Shown here piece after piece: positions 21,542 to 32,288 of a stretch of DNA of 64,000 nt. The DNA is from Pseudophaeomoniella oleicola (lineage: Eukaryota > Ascomycota > Eurotiomycetes > Phaeomoniellales > Phaeomoniellaceae). The stretch lies in contig QWDQ01000017.1 of NCBI GenBank assembly GCA_003868215.1, positions 248,001 through 312,000 of the forward strand, written 5' to 3'. Made by a program: the position numbers and the translations under genes. How positions within the stretch are numbered: position 1 is the stretch's first letter; the number at the start of each line of letters is the position of its first letter. The notes beneath the pieces are model-generated. The model was not told where the DNA came from and made no database searches. It worked only from the letters and a program-made list of their open reading frames with translations.

Positions 21542-23059
21542 TCAATGCCTTCTCCTTCTCTTTCGTGGTGCTCCCGTTGGTGTTGCTGCTGAGGTTTGCC
21601 CGTTGGGTGTCGGATAAGGAGCTGATCTCGACCCAGGATGCTGCACCGCATTCTTCCATAGTTGCACGTATTTTCGTGTCTTATACGCTCTCGTATGCAT
21701 AAAGGACCCCCAGCCAATCCGAGCTGGCATAGTATAACCACCGTCTCGTGCTACAAGCTTTAGACGTTCGCAAAGCTTGTCCAGATCGTCAGTAGTCGGT
21801 AGCTCAGTCATATGGAACTCGAGAGAGAGGCAATAGCCTGGGTCGACAGACCAATCCCCATCATCTTGCTGAGAATTACTTTGACCATCGGGTGAGACAT
21901 TACCCAGCAAAGGAGCAATGACTAATCTCTCGCCACATTCAGTCCATGAGAAAGGACACGGTGTTTGTTCCGTTCGGGGGAATGTACGATAGTTCCGGGT
22001 ATTGTCACAGAGTTGAGATAGGGTAAAGCCGCCGGACGACTTCGCCATCTCTTTGAGTGTTTCGGTTAGGGCGTGCGTAAAAGATGTCGGCCCGGGAGCT
22101 TTGGCGTACTCGTTGACCCCGCAGGCCGCCAGAAATTCAACATTTCGGATTGTTTTCCCTCCACTCCCTCCACGATATTGTGGATTTTCGAAGAGAGCAG
22201 CATGACAACAATCAAAGATGAGCAAACAGTGCGCTTTTTCTATATACCTAATGAGCTTGCCGACTCCCTGCCAAGCTATGATATTGTTTCCTTTTCTATT
22301 CTCACCAGCGCTGATGTTGCCACTATCTTTGTCAGTAAGCGCTCAACAGATTACTGAAATAGCTTACCCAGACAGCAATAGGGTCTGATCGTCCGTATTA
22401 CGGTGGCCATGACCGGCATAGTAGATGATCAAGAGCGTCTCTGACGTGTCGTAGTGCATGATGAAATTCGTAAGCACGTTCCTGATCAAGAGTTCGGGAT
22501 GGGTGACGTGCCCATAAGGTTCACCTGCCCTGGGATTCAAGGGACTGGGTGTGACGTTGAAATGGTAGTGCTTCTCGAAGACGCTCTGTAGCGCCTCGAC
22601 CTAGAGTCTCTTAGTCAGATTCATTCGAATGAGGATGATCCCCGATGGCATTACCTCAGGTAGAGTATCTAAGTATGACTGGTCGACCTTGTTCCAGTAA
22701 AACATCAAAACTTCCACGTTGGCAAACTTCCGTTTCAGGCTGAGTTTGTCCATCTTCTTCTCCCAATATGCCTGCAGTTCTGTGCGTTTTGCCTCAAAGT
22801 CGCCATCTTCGTCTAGAGTTTGCCGTGGCACCATGCTGCTGTTCTGAGTAGAGTGGCGGCTTTGGGAGGTAGGAGAGCTTCTATGGGAGGTAGGAGAGCT
22901 TCTATGGGATGACACAGCTTCGCAGGTTGGAAAGGAAACGGTCCTATATAATCTTAGTGGTCCTTGATAGGAGACATTGCTGGGTGATTCAAACAACGAT
23001 TTATGAGAGGATGACCGCACATTGTGGATGGCCTCTCTCGTCGTCTTTAAATCTTGCAT
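21542..23059 (-). CDS. caspase-like (C14 family) protein
   Basis: A putative cysteine protease of the caspase/metacaspase fold. The catalytic pair is visible: TLLIIYYAGHGNTDD holds the His, and CLLIFDCCHAALFEN holds the Cys. Three exons are inferred, with junctions near 22660/22610 (PEVEALQSVFEKHY) and 22378/22320 (LLLSGGNISAGENRKG). About 440 residues. The N-terminal half is a serine-rich stretch with SHRSSPT repeated twice (a 21-base tandem repeat near 22865-22905), then a charged helix EAKRTELQAYWEKKMDKLSLKRK, as in fungal caspase-like proteins with variable N-termini. The C-terminus ends in a PRKRRRRH basic tail. The start at 23059 is chosen; an in-frame ATG at 23140 would add a hydrophobic segment (LWAVGCGLWYFLRCSALVV). 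Fungal metacaspase relatives are linked to stress and cell death; this one is not a classic metacaspase. Confidence 0.75.
22860..22910. repeat. 21-base tandem repeat inside the caspase-like gene
   Basis: Two copies of a 21-base unit beginning GGAGGTAGGAGAGCTTC keep the frame and duplicate the heptapeptide SHRSSPT in the disordered N-terminal part of the protein. It is a likely site of copy-number variation. Confidence 0.7.
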
Positions 23060-23140
23060 AACCACAAGGGCTGAGCAACGCAGGAAGTACCACAGCCCAC
23101 ATCCCACAGCCCACAGGCAGAAATGACGGAAATGAGTCAC

Positions 23141-23996
23141 AATCTTTCATTTCTCTTCCCTCTGACCACCATCAAATAGGTCAATATGAACGGCTGCGGG
23201 TTCAAAGTCTTGTAAGTCACACAGCAAGGCAGACCGAAACACAATGGGAGACCTATTCCACACTGGAAGATGTGAGTGAAGCGCTTGGGGCGCAGTGCAG
23301 TGTTACAACAAGGCTGGCTTGTAGTACAGATCAGGGCAAAACCTAACGTTAGGGGAAATAGCGGGCATGGAAGCCACGCTTGGCGAAGCTGAAATGGTAC
23401 AATTCGAGTTGTCCATCAAAGCCATCTTTGTTACCACTAGATATGGCTAATATGACGATAAGGCTGGCGATAGGTTCCTTCCGCAGCCTCGCCCAATGCT
23501 TGTGACAAGCGGCAGAAACGGACTTTCTTTGCCTGTTATCTACTACGCATCTTTTGGATCTTGGCAGCAGCATGGAGAGGTATCATGAATCACGCTATGT
23601 TAGCTCTTCAGCCTCGTTCTCTGAACATACTGTATTTCTGGCTGTATTACCTTAGTTGTAACCCTCATTCCCGATGTCACTTATCGCAGATGACTCGTCC
23701 AGGTGCATCACCGACGCCGGAACTTCTGATTGATAGCTATCGCGTGGTATATTGTGGCCGCACAGAGCAGTGTTCTGAGAACCCGTCAGGCGGTGTCTAT
23801 CTCAGCCTCGCGAGCCGAATTCCCGGCCAGCCTTGTGGCCGGGGAGCATTGAAGCAGGGTTGCTTCATAGCTAGACAGTCACGCCTGGAATATTGAAGCA
23901 TCAGTGAGAATATTTGTTCTTCATCGATATAGTCACTGCCAGGGCAGAACGATCTCTCGTTCAATGATCGCTACTTTGCACTGCCAAGCACAGAAG
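23141..23996. other. spacer, no recognisable gene
   Basis: Open frames on both strands (for example 23561-23896 plus) have no domain, unusual composition and no plausible splice continuation. May include decayed sequence related to the adjoining DUF6594 relic. Confidence 0.4.
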
Positions 23997-24710
23997 ATGA
24001 GAGAATACCGGCAGATTGCGGACCTGATGGGGGAGTACCCGAACCTGGCTTTCGTCCGTCGGTCACACTCTGAATTCGTTAAATCTGTTATATTTGCAAG
24101 CAGAGTTGGTTGAATGGAAAAAGACTACTTTGCCCTTGCTAGAGGAAACGACAGATCTCCAGATCTCTTGAGAACGGATTTTGCGCGCGATCGGGATCTG
24201 CTTTCATCGGCGGAGGACGCGGACCGAGCCAGCGATCAGTGGAGACTGGCCTTGAAAATCCGGGGGAAGCTCGAACTGTACAGTAACAATTTCTGGCTGA
24301 TCTTTGTCGACTGCAGACATCAACTGACGTTGCTGGTTGATATCTGAAAGATGACGCTGTTTTGAAGTACAGTCAAGTCTCTGGTAGACAAAATCCTGAC
24401 TCGCGACGACTTCGTGAGCTTTATTGCTCCTAGTGCTGGCGATTGTGCTTCTCTACATCGCCAAGGGTATGTCTCTACGACTTGGGCTTGTTGGGTTGGT
24501 TACCACACTTTTTCCAATGTCCGTATGATTCATGACAGATGGTAGGCTCGTCGAAGTCTTCTCAGCCACGTCTACGCAGTCTCTCCCCATCATGAGTACC
24601 TTCTACCGAAGGTGATCCAGAACAAATGGCTATCAGTGATTCAGCTTCGCTGCTTTCCAGGTCGTAACTATTAATACAAATAACGGAAATGAGTCGTCGG
24701 TCGAAGTTGC
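23997..24710 (+). pseudogene. decayed DUF6594 gene
   Basis: The N-terminal signature is readable from 23997 (MREYRQIADLMGEYPNLAFVRR), but the frame then shifts. The next piece, SLNLLYLQAELVEW, lies in a second phase near 24075-24115, and DYFALARGNDRSPDLLRTDF with SEDADRASDQWRLALKIRGK returns to another phase up to about 24345. After a gap with the central part lost, a membrane segment LLLLVLAIVLLYIAKG appears near 24420-24470, and a trace of the family tail (FAAFQVV) near 24650. The order matches DUF6594 from N- to C-terminus. At least two frameshifts and an internal loss make it non-functional. The gene at 18559-20132 is an intact family member on the opposite strand. Confidence 0.65.
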
Positions 24711-24812
24711 TGCCTTATTCCTGGAATACCCTTGATCAAAGACAATGACAAAATCTAGCCTGTTTTGATCCATAACATGCCGTATTTCGACGCAGCCACC
24801 CTACTTCTCCTC

Positions 24813-25718
24813 TCAGATAGCCCCAATAGTCTGGCAATACTCAGCAAAGAGATACAACTCATTCTCTCTGGCTTCAACAACTCGTGGAATTCTCTCTTTG
24901 CGCCAGTCTTGTTCCCAATCCGTGATCCAACACATTTTGAAATATTCCCACCAATCAGGACACCATCCTGACTGCCCCCAGTCGATCAAAGCAAGTACAC
25001 GAGCTGGGCCCGAAGTCGAGGTTGAAACCATGATATTCTTCGGATGCACATCGGCATGAGTAAAAACAATAGCAGAGTCTGTTGGCATGTGTTGGAGAAA
25101 TGGATCTCTATATCTCTGTGAAGGTTCGAGGAATCGTTGAGGTAGCCATTCCATCCAGTCATAAAATTTGTCGAGATTTTCGAAAGGGCCGGCAGCGGGG
25201 AGATAATCAAACACGTTATCATGCAAAGGATTGCGTGTGATCGAGCCGATGAACCGATCACTGCTTGATTCGTCCACGAACTGGTGTAGTGATTGGAGAA
25301 TCGCCTTCAATTCTTCGCACACCGTGATCTTATCCTCCTCGCTGAACATCGGATCGTTATACCGATCCTCCAACGTCACCCCGGATTTAAGTTCCATATA
25401 TATGAAGACGTAAGATTTACCTTCATCAGTAGATACCCTCCTCCAACCGTACAGCTCTGGCACAGGTACTTGATCTCCCAGCCATTTCCTGATGGCCCAC
25501 ATCGTGATGGCTTCGTCTACGTTGACTTTTAGTCCGTGTTTGACAATGAGTTGCATTTCTGGAAACCTAACGATCTCGCGCCGTCTGGCAGTGCCAATAG
25601 TCGATGGGTCTGGTAGCTGTCGGTCAGGGACATTGAAGAAAGACGAATCGACAAAGTCCATCACATCTTTTGAAGCATCAGGAAGCGAGTCGTGGCCTAC
25701 GGGAGTAAACGGCGACAT
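24813..25718 (-). CDS. APH-family (aminoglycoside phosphotransferase-like) kinase
   Basis: A 301-residue single-exon frame. The protein-kinase-like APH fold is shown by the nucleotide-binding lobe with IVKHGLKVNVDEAITMWAIR, the hinge SYVFIYMELKSGVTLEDRY, the catalytic loop FTHADVHPKNIMV (HxDxxxxN) and the metal-binding ALIDWGQSGWCPDWWEY. Fungi have expanded sets of such proteins with unknown small-molecule substrates; antibiotic resistance is not implied. The length is normal for the family. Next to the DUF6594 relic and transcribed towards it. Confidence 0.85.
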   Translation of the reverse strand: MSPFTPVGHDSLPDASKDVMDFVDSSFFNVPDRQLPDPSTIGTARRREIVRFPEMQLIVKHGLKVNVDEAITMWAIRKWLGDQVPVPELYGWRRVSTDEGKSYVFIYMELKSGVTLEDRYNDPMFSEEDKITVCEELKAILQSLHQFVDESSSDRFIGSITRNPLHDNVFDYLPAAGPFENLDKFYDWMEWLPQRFLEPSQRYRDPFLQHMPTDSAIVFTHADVHPKNIMVSTSTSGPARVLALIDWGQSGWCPDWWEYFKMCWITDWEQDWRKERIPRVVEARENELYLFAEYCQTIGAI

Positions 25719-26704
25719 GACGACGCAGATATCATGTCCGGTTGAACCACTAGTAGAGACATTGATCGACCTGATCAGACTCCACAGTGACTTGAATCGG
25801 TGGTATCACGGATTTCAAGACCGACCCAGGTCAACGGGTTCAACGGGTTCAACCCATATAATGGTCACGGCCTCACAGCGATCAATGGCACATTTCTCTA
25901 GGAAGCCTTCTAGGACTTGTCATTTCCGGAGCTGTCCGCGTAAAAAAGCGGTAATTACCGGTCAACGGAGGATTGCAGGGAAATCTGCCGTCGAATCTGG
26001 AGGGTTTCGTCGCTTAACTTCGCTTCGCTTCGCTACGATAGAATGCTTTATACGTGCGGCTTACAGTGATAATGCTAATCTTGGATGTCGGTGATGTGTG
26101 GGCCCTTCTGGGAGCGATGTACGTACTAAGGTATGTACATAGTACATGATGCATGCTGTGGTTGCATTTGGGGGGGGGCAGAGTGATCGTAGTCGAGATA
26201 GTGATTGGAAATATATCTCCGTAACTTACTCACAACCGCCGCCGAGATCAGATCTGGTTTAGCGTGTCCCGATCGGGGAAAGCGAGCCCTTGCTTTTCCG
26301 CTTTCACGGGTCTGAAGAGCGAGCCGCCCATGCCCCCGACGGGCTCAGCGCTCAGCGCTCAGCGAGCAGAAGTCTGCATTGACTCGCTTTGTGAGGGACA
26401 CGACGAGCGCAGCCGAGGACTCCTTGCCCTGAAACATCACCAGTAAGGAAATGGCCGCAGATCCACCCTCTCAGCTTCATCTCGGGGCGAACGCAGGGGA
26501 TCGTTCGGCTTCGGGACAGTGTCTGCCCGTGGAGCAAGGCTTTCTACTACCTAGTATGTAGTATGATGGATGCCGCTGTCCAGCTGAAGAAAGCACCTCT
26601 AGCCAACTGCAGTATAAAATTGATGCGGATTATTATTTTCTGTTTCCATCTTTGTGAAGCCCCGGGCTAGGTACTTTACAGAAGAGACCAGGGAGAAAAT
26701 AGAC
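25719..26704. other. spacer with simple repeats
   Basis: Contains GGGTTCAAC units near 25840, CTTCG units near 26015-26035, a G9 run near 26170, CTCAGCG units near 26342-26362 and a TAGTATGTAGTATG-type repeat near 26550. A plus-strand frame at 25492-26094 overlaps the APH gene start on the other strand and is a shadow. Holds the promoter regions of two diverging genes. Confidence 0.45.
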
Positions 26705-27650
26705 ATGTCTCTCAAACATTACTTGCAGATGGCCTACAAGGAGGTTGGCTTAACTTCGGAAGCCGAACACCGTACGATCCAGCCATTGGATGGGACCTTG
26801 CAACCTGACTGCGAGAATCTCCTCCTGGTATACGGCGGCTCGTTCAATCCTCCACACCGAGGACACATAGATGCTGTTCTATCAGGGCTGAGGCCAGAGG
26901 TAGCGGCAGTTGCGATCGTCATCCTACCTAGTGAAGATTGGCACTTGAGAGATAAGATAGCTAACAGCCATCCGGGCTTTTTCCTTCAACAGAAACGCAG
27001 AGCGGAAATGTGGGGTGCCATGCCTTTTATTCCGAAAGCAAGGGTATGGGTGTGGACAGTCACCTGGTACCCCTTCAAACCATTTACTGAGGCCTTACTT
27101 CGGTTGACCAAGGCGGACGGATTCAATCTGGCATTAGCACGGTTGGTTGGGCCGGATAACTTGAATCTAAGAGACCCTCTTAACATCATGCCATACGCGT
27201 TTCCTGGTGTATTGGTCACAAACATAGCCAGACATATCGCTACCCACTTTCTTCCGGATGGCAAGCCAGTAATGTGGAACGGATTCGGGGAATGGTCCCG
27301 TAGCACGCATGGAAGCGGAGATGGTCAGTGCATCCATTGCTTCTAAATAATACCTTCCTATTACAGCTGACTGATTTTGACTAGATGACAGGGAGGCTGG
27401 CCAAGGCGAGGTCGTGCTGTGGACATGCACAGGTGCATGTGACAGTGATCCCCCAAAGAGGGGTTACTACCTTCAATATGCGAAGCCTGTTTCCACTGAT
27501 ATCAGCTCGACGAGCTTGCGACAGGCCTTGACCCAAACCCTCCTTCTTGATGAAACAAGCCTCAACCAGCTAAGTACTGAAGCTCTTCTAGAGCTCCTGG
27601 GGCCGATCCTGCGGGAGCCTGACAATTACATACATACTGTTGTCGGATGA
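26705..27650 (+). CDS. nicotinamide/nicotinate mononucleotide adenylyltransferase-like protein
   Basis: Nucleotidyltransferase of the cytidylyltransferase fold; relatives join NMN or NaMN with ATP to make NAD precursors. Two exons, 26705-27323 and 27385-27650, join in phase across a GT-AG intron (GTCAGT...ACTAG), giving 294 residues. The ATP-binding motif GGSFNPPHRGHIDAV lies near residue 42 and the second nucleotide motif STDISSTSLRQAL near the C-terminus, matching GxFxPxHxGH and the (I/V)SSTxxR block of NMNATs. The family assignment is firm; the substrate is inferred. The start is the first ATG; codons upstream are open but lack an ATG. Confidence 0.8.
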
Positions 27651-27965
27651 GCCCTTTTGATCATCTTGGCATGTTCTTGTCGCGTGAATACACTGGGGTT
27701 GCAAGAGCGAGTGGGATGCAGTTGAGGCAGCATAGGATGGCATGATAAGTACTAGGGATTCTAGACTGTCAATTAGGAGCTTATTTATCCCCATATAAAC
27801 CAGTGTCTTCGATGCAACTCATCAATCGGTCGAGATATGTGATTCCTCATGTGTGGAGTTGGCCCTGAAAATTGATGATCATTTGGCCCCAGCAACGAGG
27901 GCTCAAGCAGCCCGGGTTCCACGGTTCCACCCGTCACCATTGATACAATCAGACCAACTTTTAAT
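27651..27965. other. spacer, no gene
   Basis: 3' region of the adenylyltransferase-like gene and flank of the transporter relic. Nothing recognisable. Confidence 0.35.
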
Positions 27966-28446
27966 CTTCCAGCTATTCTATGGCGTCGGCTGGCTACCAG
28001 TACCTTAGTTCTACCCCTCAGAGATCAACACAACCAGAACGAGAGCACGAACGCAAGCAATTGCATCGGGCTGCAATTGGATGGCCGTCTTTGCGGTGGT
28101 CAAAATCACTCCCATCTCCTTTGGTAATTTCACTGAGCCTGTTTTGAAAGAAGAAAAAAAAAGAAAAAAAACCCCCCCTCTTTTGCTAACAGATATCATA
28201 GCTAATCTTGGATGGCGAACGTTCATCATCTTTGCCATCCTGAACGCCGTGTTCATACCAATGGTCTACTGCTTCTATCCCGAGACCAAAGGTGTTGAAT
28301 TGGAAGACATACCACTGCTCTTCAGCAACCGTGGTTTCACCGGAGGAGTTCTTTCTTCAAAGGGTGGGAAGAACTGTCGCTCGACACCAGCATTATGATG
28401 AGACAGATGTCGAGGAGAAGAAGTCTCAAAGCAGCTTCGTAGAATG
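27966..28446 (+). pseudogene. 5'-truncated MFS sugar transporter relic
   Basis: Only the last part of a hexose/quinate-type MFS transporter is left. Reading from about 27970: FYGVGWLPVP, then a stop where the family has Trp, then FYPSEINTTRTRARTQAIAS and GCNWMAVFAVVKITPISFGN. A GT-AG intron (28125-28188) joins to DIIANLGWRTFIIFAILNAV and YCFYPETKGVELEDIPLLFS. A one-base shift after the SSKGG segment puts the tail (HYDETDVEEKKSQSSFVE) in another phase, ending at 28446. The first ten or so membrane helices are missing. The intron holds long A and C runs. A premature stop, a frameshift and the 5' loss show it is dead. Confidence 0.75.
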
Positions 28447-28450
28447 AGAC

Positions 28451-29960
28451 TCAGTTTTGCGGCATCCGCAGACATAGTAGGGTCCGAAATAGATCTTCTG
28501 CATCTGCGTGGTCGTCACACACCGACTGTAGCGAGAGCGAAAAAGAGACATGTTCACGGATGGAGTGAGAGCCGCAGGTGATTGTCACAGCAGTATTGAC
28601 ATTGACAAGTGTTTTGAAGACAATGTAGCCCAAAAGGTGGCATGTCCCCTCCCCTGATGTGGTAGTTGGGCGTGAAACATGCCCTAATACAATTGAAATA
28701 CAGTAATCGGCCTGCAGTGGGCTACAGTAATACTGTCAAAAAAAGAACATGTCACATGTTTCCAGGAACTCTCTATGTTACTCACGTCAAGGCGTAGCCG
28801 GGAAACAGTGAGTCGAATGGCTTCCCGCGGACCTGGTAAGTCACATTTGTGACACCGTCCTCTTTGTAGTCTAACTTTCCCAGATAGTAACGGTACCAAG
28901 TCTCATTATATGCACCCATATCGGGCAACTCCACGACGATGTCCTCTAGCTCAATGTTTAGCGGAGTGCACTTGGTGGCTAGACTGAATTTGGGACTGTT
29001 TGGTGCGTTAAGTCCAAGATATGTCGCCTCGATAGGTCCGGTCCAAAAGCGGACAGCACCGTAGTGTGAATAACAGAAGCTCGCGTTTGCCAGCTCGCAG
29101 TCAGTGTTCCTTTCACTGTGATACGGTATTGACCTTGCGGCGAAGAAAGAACATTGGCGAAAGCTAAGAAACGAGTGGTGTTGGTAACACTGACGTTGAT
29201 ATTCACCTGCTCTTCTCTCCTTATCGGATTGGAAAAGGGAGTCTGCATCTATCGCTGGAATCCCGGCATCTTTCTTCAAATTCCACCAACCACAATCTTG
29301 AGAAGCAGACATTGCCAGAGGATCGCTTGGTAGCCAGCTCGTGAATTCGGCCTCAATTGCAATGATGATCGTTATGAGAGAGAAAACGACTCTCACGAAG
29401 ATTGACCGGAGCTTTCCTCTCTTTTTGGGATTGTCTGTACTGTTTCCAGTTTCCGTGCTTGGCTGAAAGCTCTCTTGTCTCTGCCCTTGTGAAGAGCCGC
29501 CGTTGTTGTTTCTCTCATCTGTGCCGTAAGGACGGTCATGGCTTTCATGAAGTAAATGCCGCCGCTCTTCGTCGGTCACTGCGGAAGATTGTCTCCGTCT
29601 AGTCCAATATATCAACCACTCAATTAATCTGATCAGTCCTAAAGCCAACGATGGCACGGACTGGTCCAGAAGTAGGCCAATTGCGATATTCAGGACATTG
29701 TTTTCAGCTGAGCTAATCAAGTATTGAGTCTGATTTTCTGATGTGTCTGATCAGCATCAGGAGGCTCAACATCGGCTAAGCTTAAGCTTACCCCATCTTT
29801 GACCATAATGTCGCCAGAAACCGTGCTGGACTTTGGGAGCATCATCCATCGAACCGAGCTAGGCAGAATTCGCAAATCAAGAGTCCAGAGTGATAGTGCC
29901 TCGCTGCTACGTCCATCGCTTGCAATATCAGATGACAGAGCTTTGTCTAAGTATCATATG
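28451..29960 (-). CDS. fungal membrane glycoprotein-like protein, unknown function
   Basis: The main exon ends its frame at 28782, but a GTGAGT donor there and a TTTGACAG acceptor at 28746 join it in phase to an open frame ending at 28451. Upstream, an exon at about 29780-29945 (SLWTLDLRILPSSVRWMMLP) fits the N-terminus of a known group of fungal integral membrane proteins, so the gene has at least three exons; the first is not resolved. The protein has a hydrophobic segment (LNIAIGLLLDQSVPSLALGL), a charged serine-rich loop, a second membrane segment (IFVRVVFSLITIIIAIEAEF), and an extracellular-type part with SASQDCGWWNLKKDAG, several cysteines and N-glycosylation sequons (ANASF, YNETW, TNVTY). 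About 480 residues, shorter than the 700-800 usual for the group, so the C-terminus may be truncated. Confidence 0.55.
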
Positions 29961-30305
29961 AGGCAAAGAGTTGTGAAGAGCAGGGCTATCTTGTTTCATG
30001 CTGGACTCTAGCGGTCTGATGTCCAACTTCTTGAGCATCCAATCAGAGCAACGTCACTTACCGTATCTTTTGTGAATGAAGGAAGGCTGAGCCTCGAAAA
30101 GTGAAAGATAGCAATCATTATAGCTGCCCATCGAAGCAAGGCTCTAACAAGCTTCCCTCACTGATCGAATCAATTACATTCAAATTGTGAGGCACCCGAC
30201 AGCCTTGCGCCAGAATAACGGTTCGCGAGCTGAGGCTGAGCGTTGCCAGCAGGTTTGTGTCCCATGACGCGGTCGAGTTCCCGTAGAATTGCTGCCCAAC
30301 AGTAA

Positions 30306-30345
30306 GGCAGCCAGTGAGCAACGTTCGTTGGCAGCCAGTGAGCAA
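30306..30345. repeat. 24-base direct repeat, two copies
   Basis: GGCAGCCAGTGAGCAA occurs at 30306-30321 and 30330-30345, separated by 8 bases. No coding content around it. Confidence 0.75.
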
Positions 30346-30460
30346 TCATGAACGTTGCGCCACATTTCAAGCAGCTGCGAGCAGCAAGAAGCAATGACTT
30401 CCAAGTCTATAAACTTATAACGGAGATTCTTCACGTCAATCATGCAGCAGATCACACCAA

Positions 30461-31148
30461 ATGTCCCCTTTGCTTCCGTCTAATTCTGACAGCGACAGCG
30501 CTTCGCAGTGTGATACTGATGAAGATGACGATCGACAGGGCAAGCATGGCAAACTACTAGACGGTGATTCTGGAGACGCCAGAAGCGCATCAGAAAATCC
30601 GACTCGTCCTTCCCCGATCAGACCCACTCCCACTCACGGTAGATGCATGCCATATTTGATATCTATGGCCCCCCCCCCCTGACGAACAAATAGCTACGAC
30701 TCAGAGCAACATACCGATACAGTCATCCGCAAATCGTTCTTCCCAAATCAAGTCCACTGAGTGTGAGTGTCCAAACTATTGAACATCAGAACCGTTCTGA
30801 CAGGCGAGTAGCTTCTGTTCAGAGCTGCATATCAACACAGCCGTTATCGACTCGTCAGTCTCAAAACAGATCCAATATTGGTACGTGGAACTTCTATAAC
30901 ATCAAAGCTGAAATGAAAGGCACGTAGATACTAATCAGGGTTGATTAACAGCGCATGAATCCTCAACCACGACGAGGCTACCTTTGCCCATCAGGCCCGT
31001 AAAGCCTACGGGTCCAGCTCCACATCAAACAAAAGATAACAGCGACCTAGATAAAGATAATAACCAAGAGAAGTCAAGTGAAGATAGTACTGAGCAGGAA
31101 TCAGACGAAGACGAGAAATCAGGTGAAGATGACAGTGAACAGGATTGA
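30461..31148 (+). CDS. acidic Ser/Gln-rich protein with a duplicated exon
   Basis: Four exons are inferred: 30461-30638, 30693-30760, 30804-30880 and 30952-31148. All junctions keep phase, and CTAAT and similar branch sites are present, giving about 172 residues. It starts MSPLLPSNSDSDSASQCDTD and ends with an acidic tail (DSTEQESDEDEKSGEDDSEQ). Exons 2 and 3 are homologous: TTQSNIPIQSSANRSSQIKS against SVQSCISTQPLSTRQSQNRS, and the DNA aligns along about 57 bases. PTRPSPIRPTP in exon 1 and TRLPLPIRPVKPTGP in exon 4 are also alike. No catalytic domain; a disordered, possibly nuclear protein. The family is not recognised. The first intron contains an 11-C run. Confidence 0.5.
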
Positions 31149-32288
31149 GATGAAGAGAAAAGCCACAGAGGATCGGACCATACCCCTAGCAATACTGCTA
31201 TCCCCTCTGGGGCATGAACGATATATAATGCATCAAAAATAAGGTTGGAACAAGAATGAGCAGCGATGCCGATGTCGAAAACGTTTGTGATTGTTGCTCA
31301 CATGCTTCTAGATGCGAACGAGATCTTGCCTCTCTCTATTCGTTGAAGCACCAAGCTATTCTCCCTCATAGGAGCTGGGTGTTACTGCTATTTATATGAT
31401 TAACCACCGCAAGAGCAATGGATATATGTGGATGTGGATGTGAGGGGTGAATCGCCAGAGATATCAGACACTCACATCCAAGGACCAAGAGGGGTCACTC
31501 TATGTGACTACCACCTTTTTATAACTTATCTACTTAATACTATTTAACGCTATCCCCATGATGGCAGCTCATATGATTCTGTTTGCCACCTGCATCACCG
31601 TCGTCAATCAATACCATTTCCCCCCTCCCAGGACCGTCCTGGTTTCCAAATTTTGGAGATATTCTCAGAAGAGAAGGAGAGGTAGATCTGGTGGCAGCAA
31701 ATAAGACGACCTCTTTCAAACTCTTTCTCCTGACCAACAAATTTTCTGTTTGTCAGACTTCGAGACGGCTTTGCGGCTACGTCTTCAATCGGGAGGGTTA
31801 CCAAGACACTGATAAAATAGGGATGTTTGCACATCCCATTCACTATTTGTAAATGCGAACTGCGTGGCAACTTCTCTCAACTTGTTTCGAGGACGAGAGA
31901 AAAAGAACAGAGAGCCTTCTCTTATGATATTGGGAAATCAAAATGCCAGGAGTTAAGGCGTCTAGGAAGGAAGGGATAGTGTAACGCTGGCTGAAGGGGG
32001 TTTTGCATTCCCATAACTCCAGACACGAGGTCGGTAGTTGCTGCAAATCCCATCTTAACAAATATAGTAATAAGTGTCATGAGCTGTGGGCAGAGAACGT
32101 ATCCTATAGAAAAGATGATATTTGCGTCTGACTCCTTCGAATATATCAGAAACGACGAGAGAGGAGAAGGAGAAGAAGAAGACAGATAATAACGTGACGA
32201 AACTCGGCATTCTCAGATCTCCATAAAAGCTTGATTCGGAATTGCATTTCATCCGAAGATGACTATCAAGGAGCCCCCCCTTCTTTCT
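31149..32288. other. spacer, no convincing gene
   Basis: A minus-strand frame at 32055-32252 encodes a signal-peptide-like start (MPSFVTLLSVFFFSFSSLVV) but stops after about 50 residues and has no clear splice continuation. Other short frames are not supported. Confidence 0.4.

Noticed and set aside
23561-23896. 111-codon plus-strand frame
   Set aside because: No domain or splice continuation; composition of spacer DNA.
25492-26094. 200-codon plus-strand frame
   Set aside because: It overlaps the well-supported APH gene start on the other strand and has no recognisable content; a shadow frame.
30118-30460. A small mobile element suggested by the 24-base direct repeat
   Set aside because: No terminal inverted repeats, target-site duplication or transposase trace could be found by eye.
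32055-32252. Minus-strand frame with a signal-peptide-like start, possible small secreted protein
   Set aside because: It stops after about 50 residues without cysteines, and no splice junction gives a sensible continuation.
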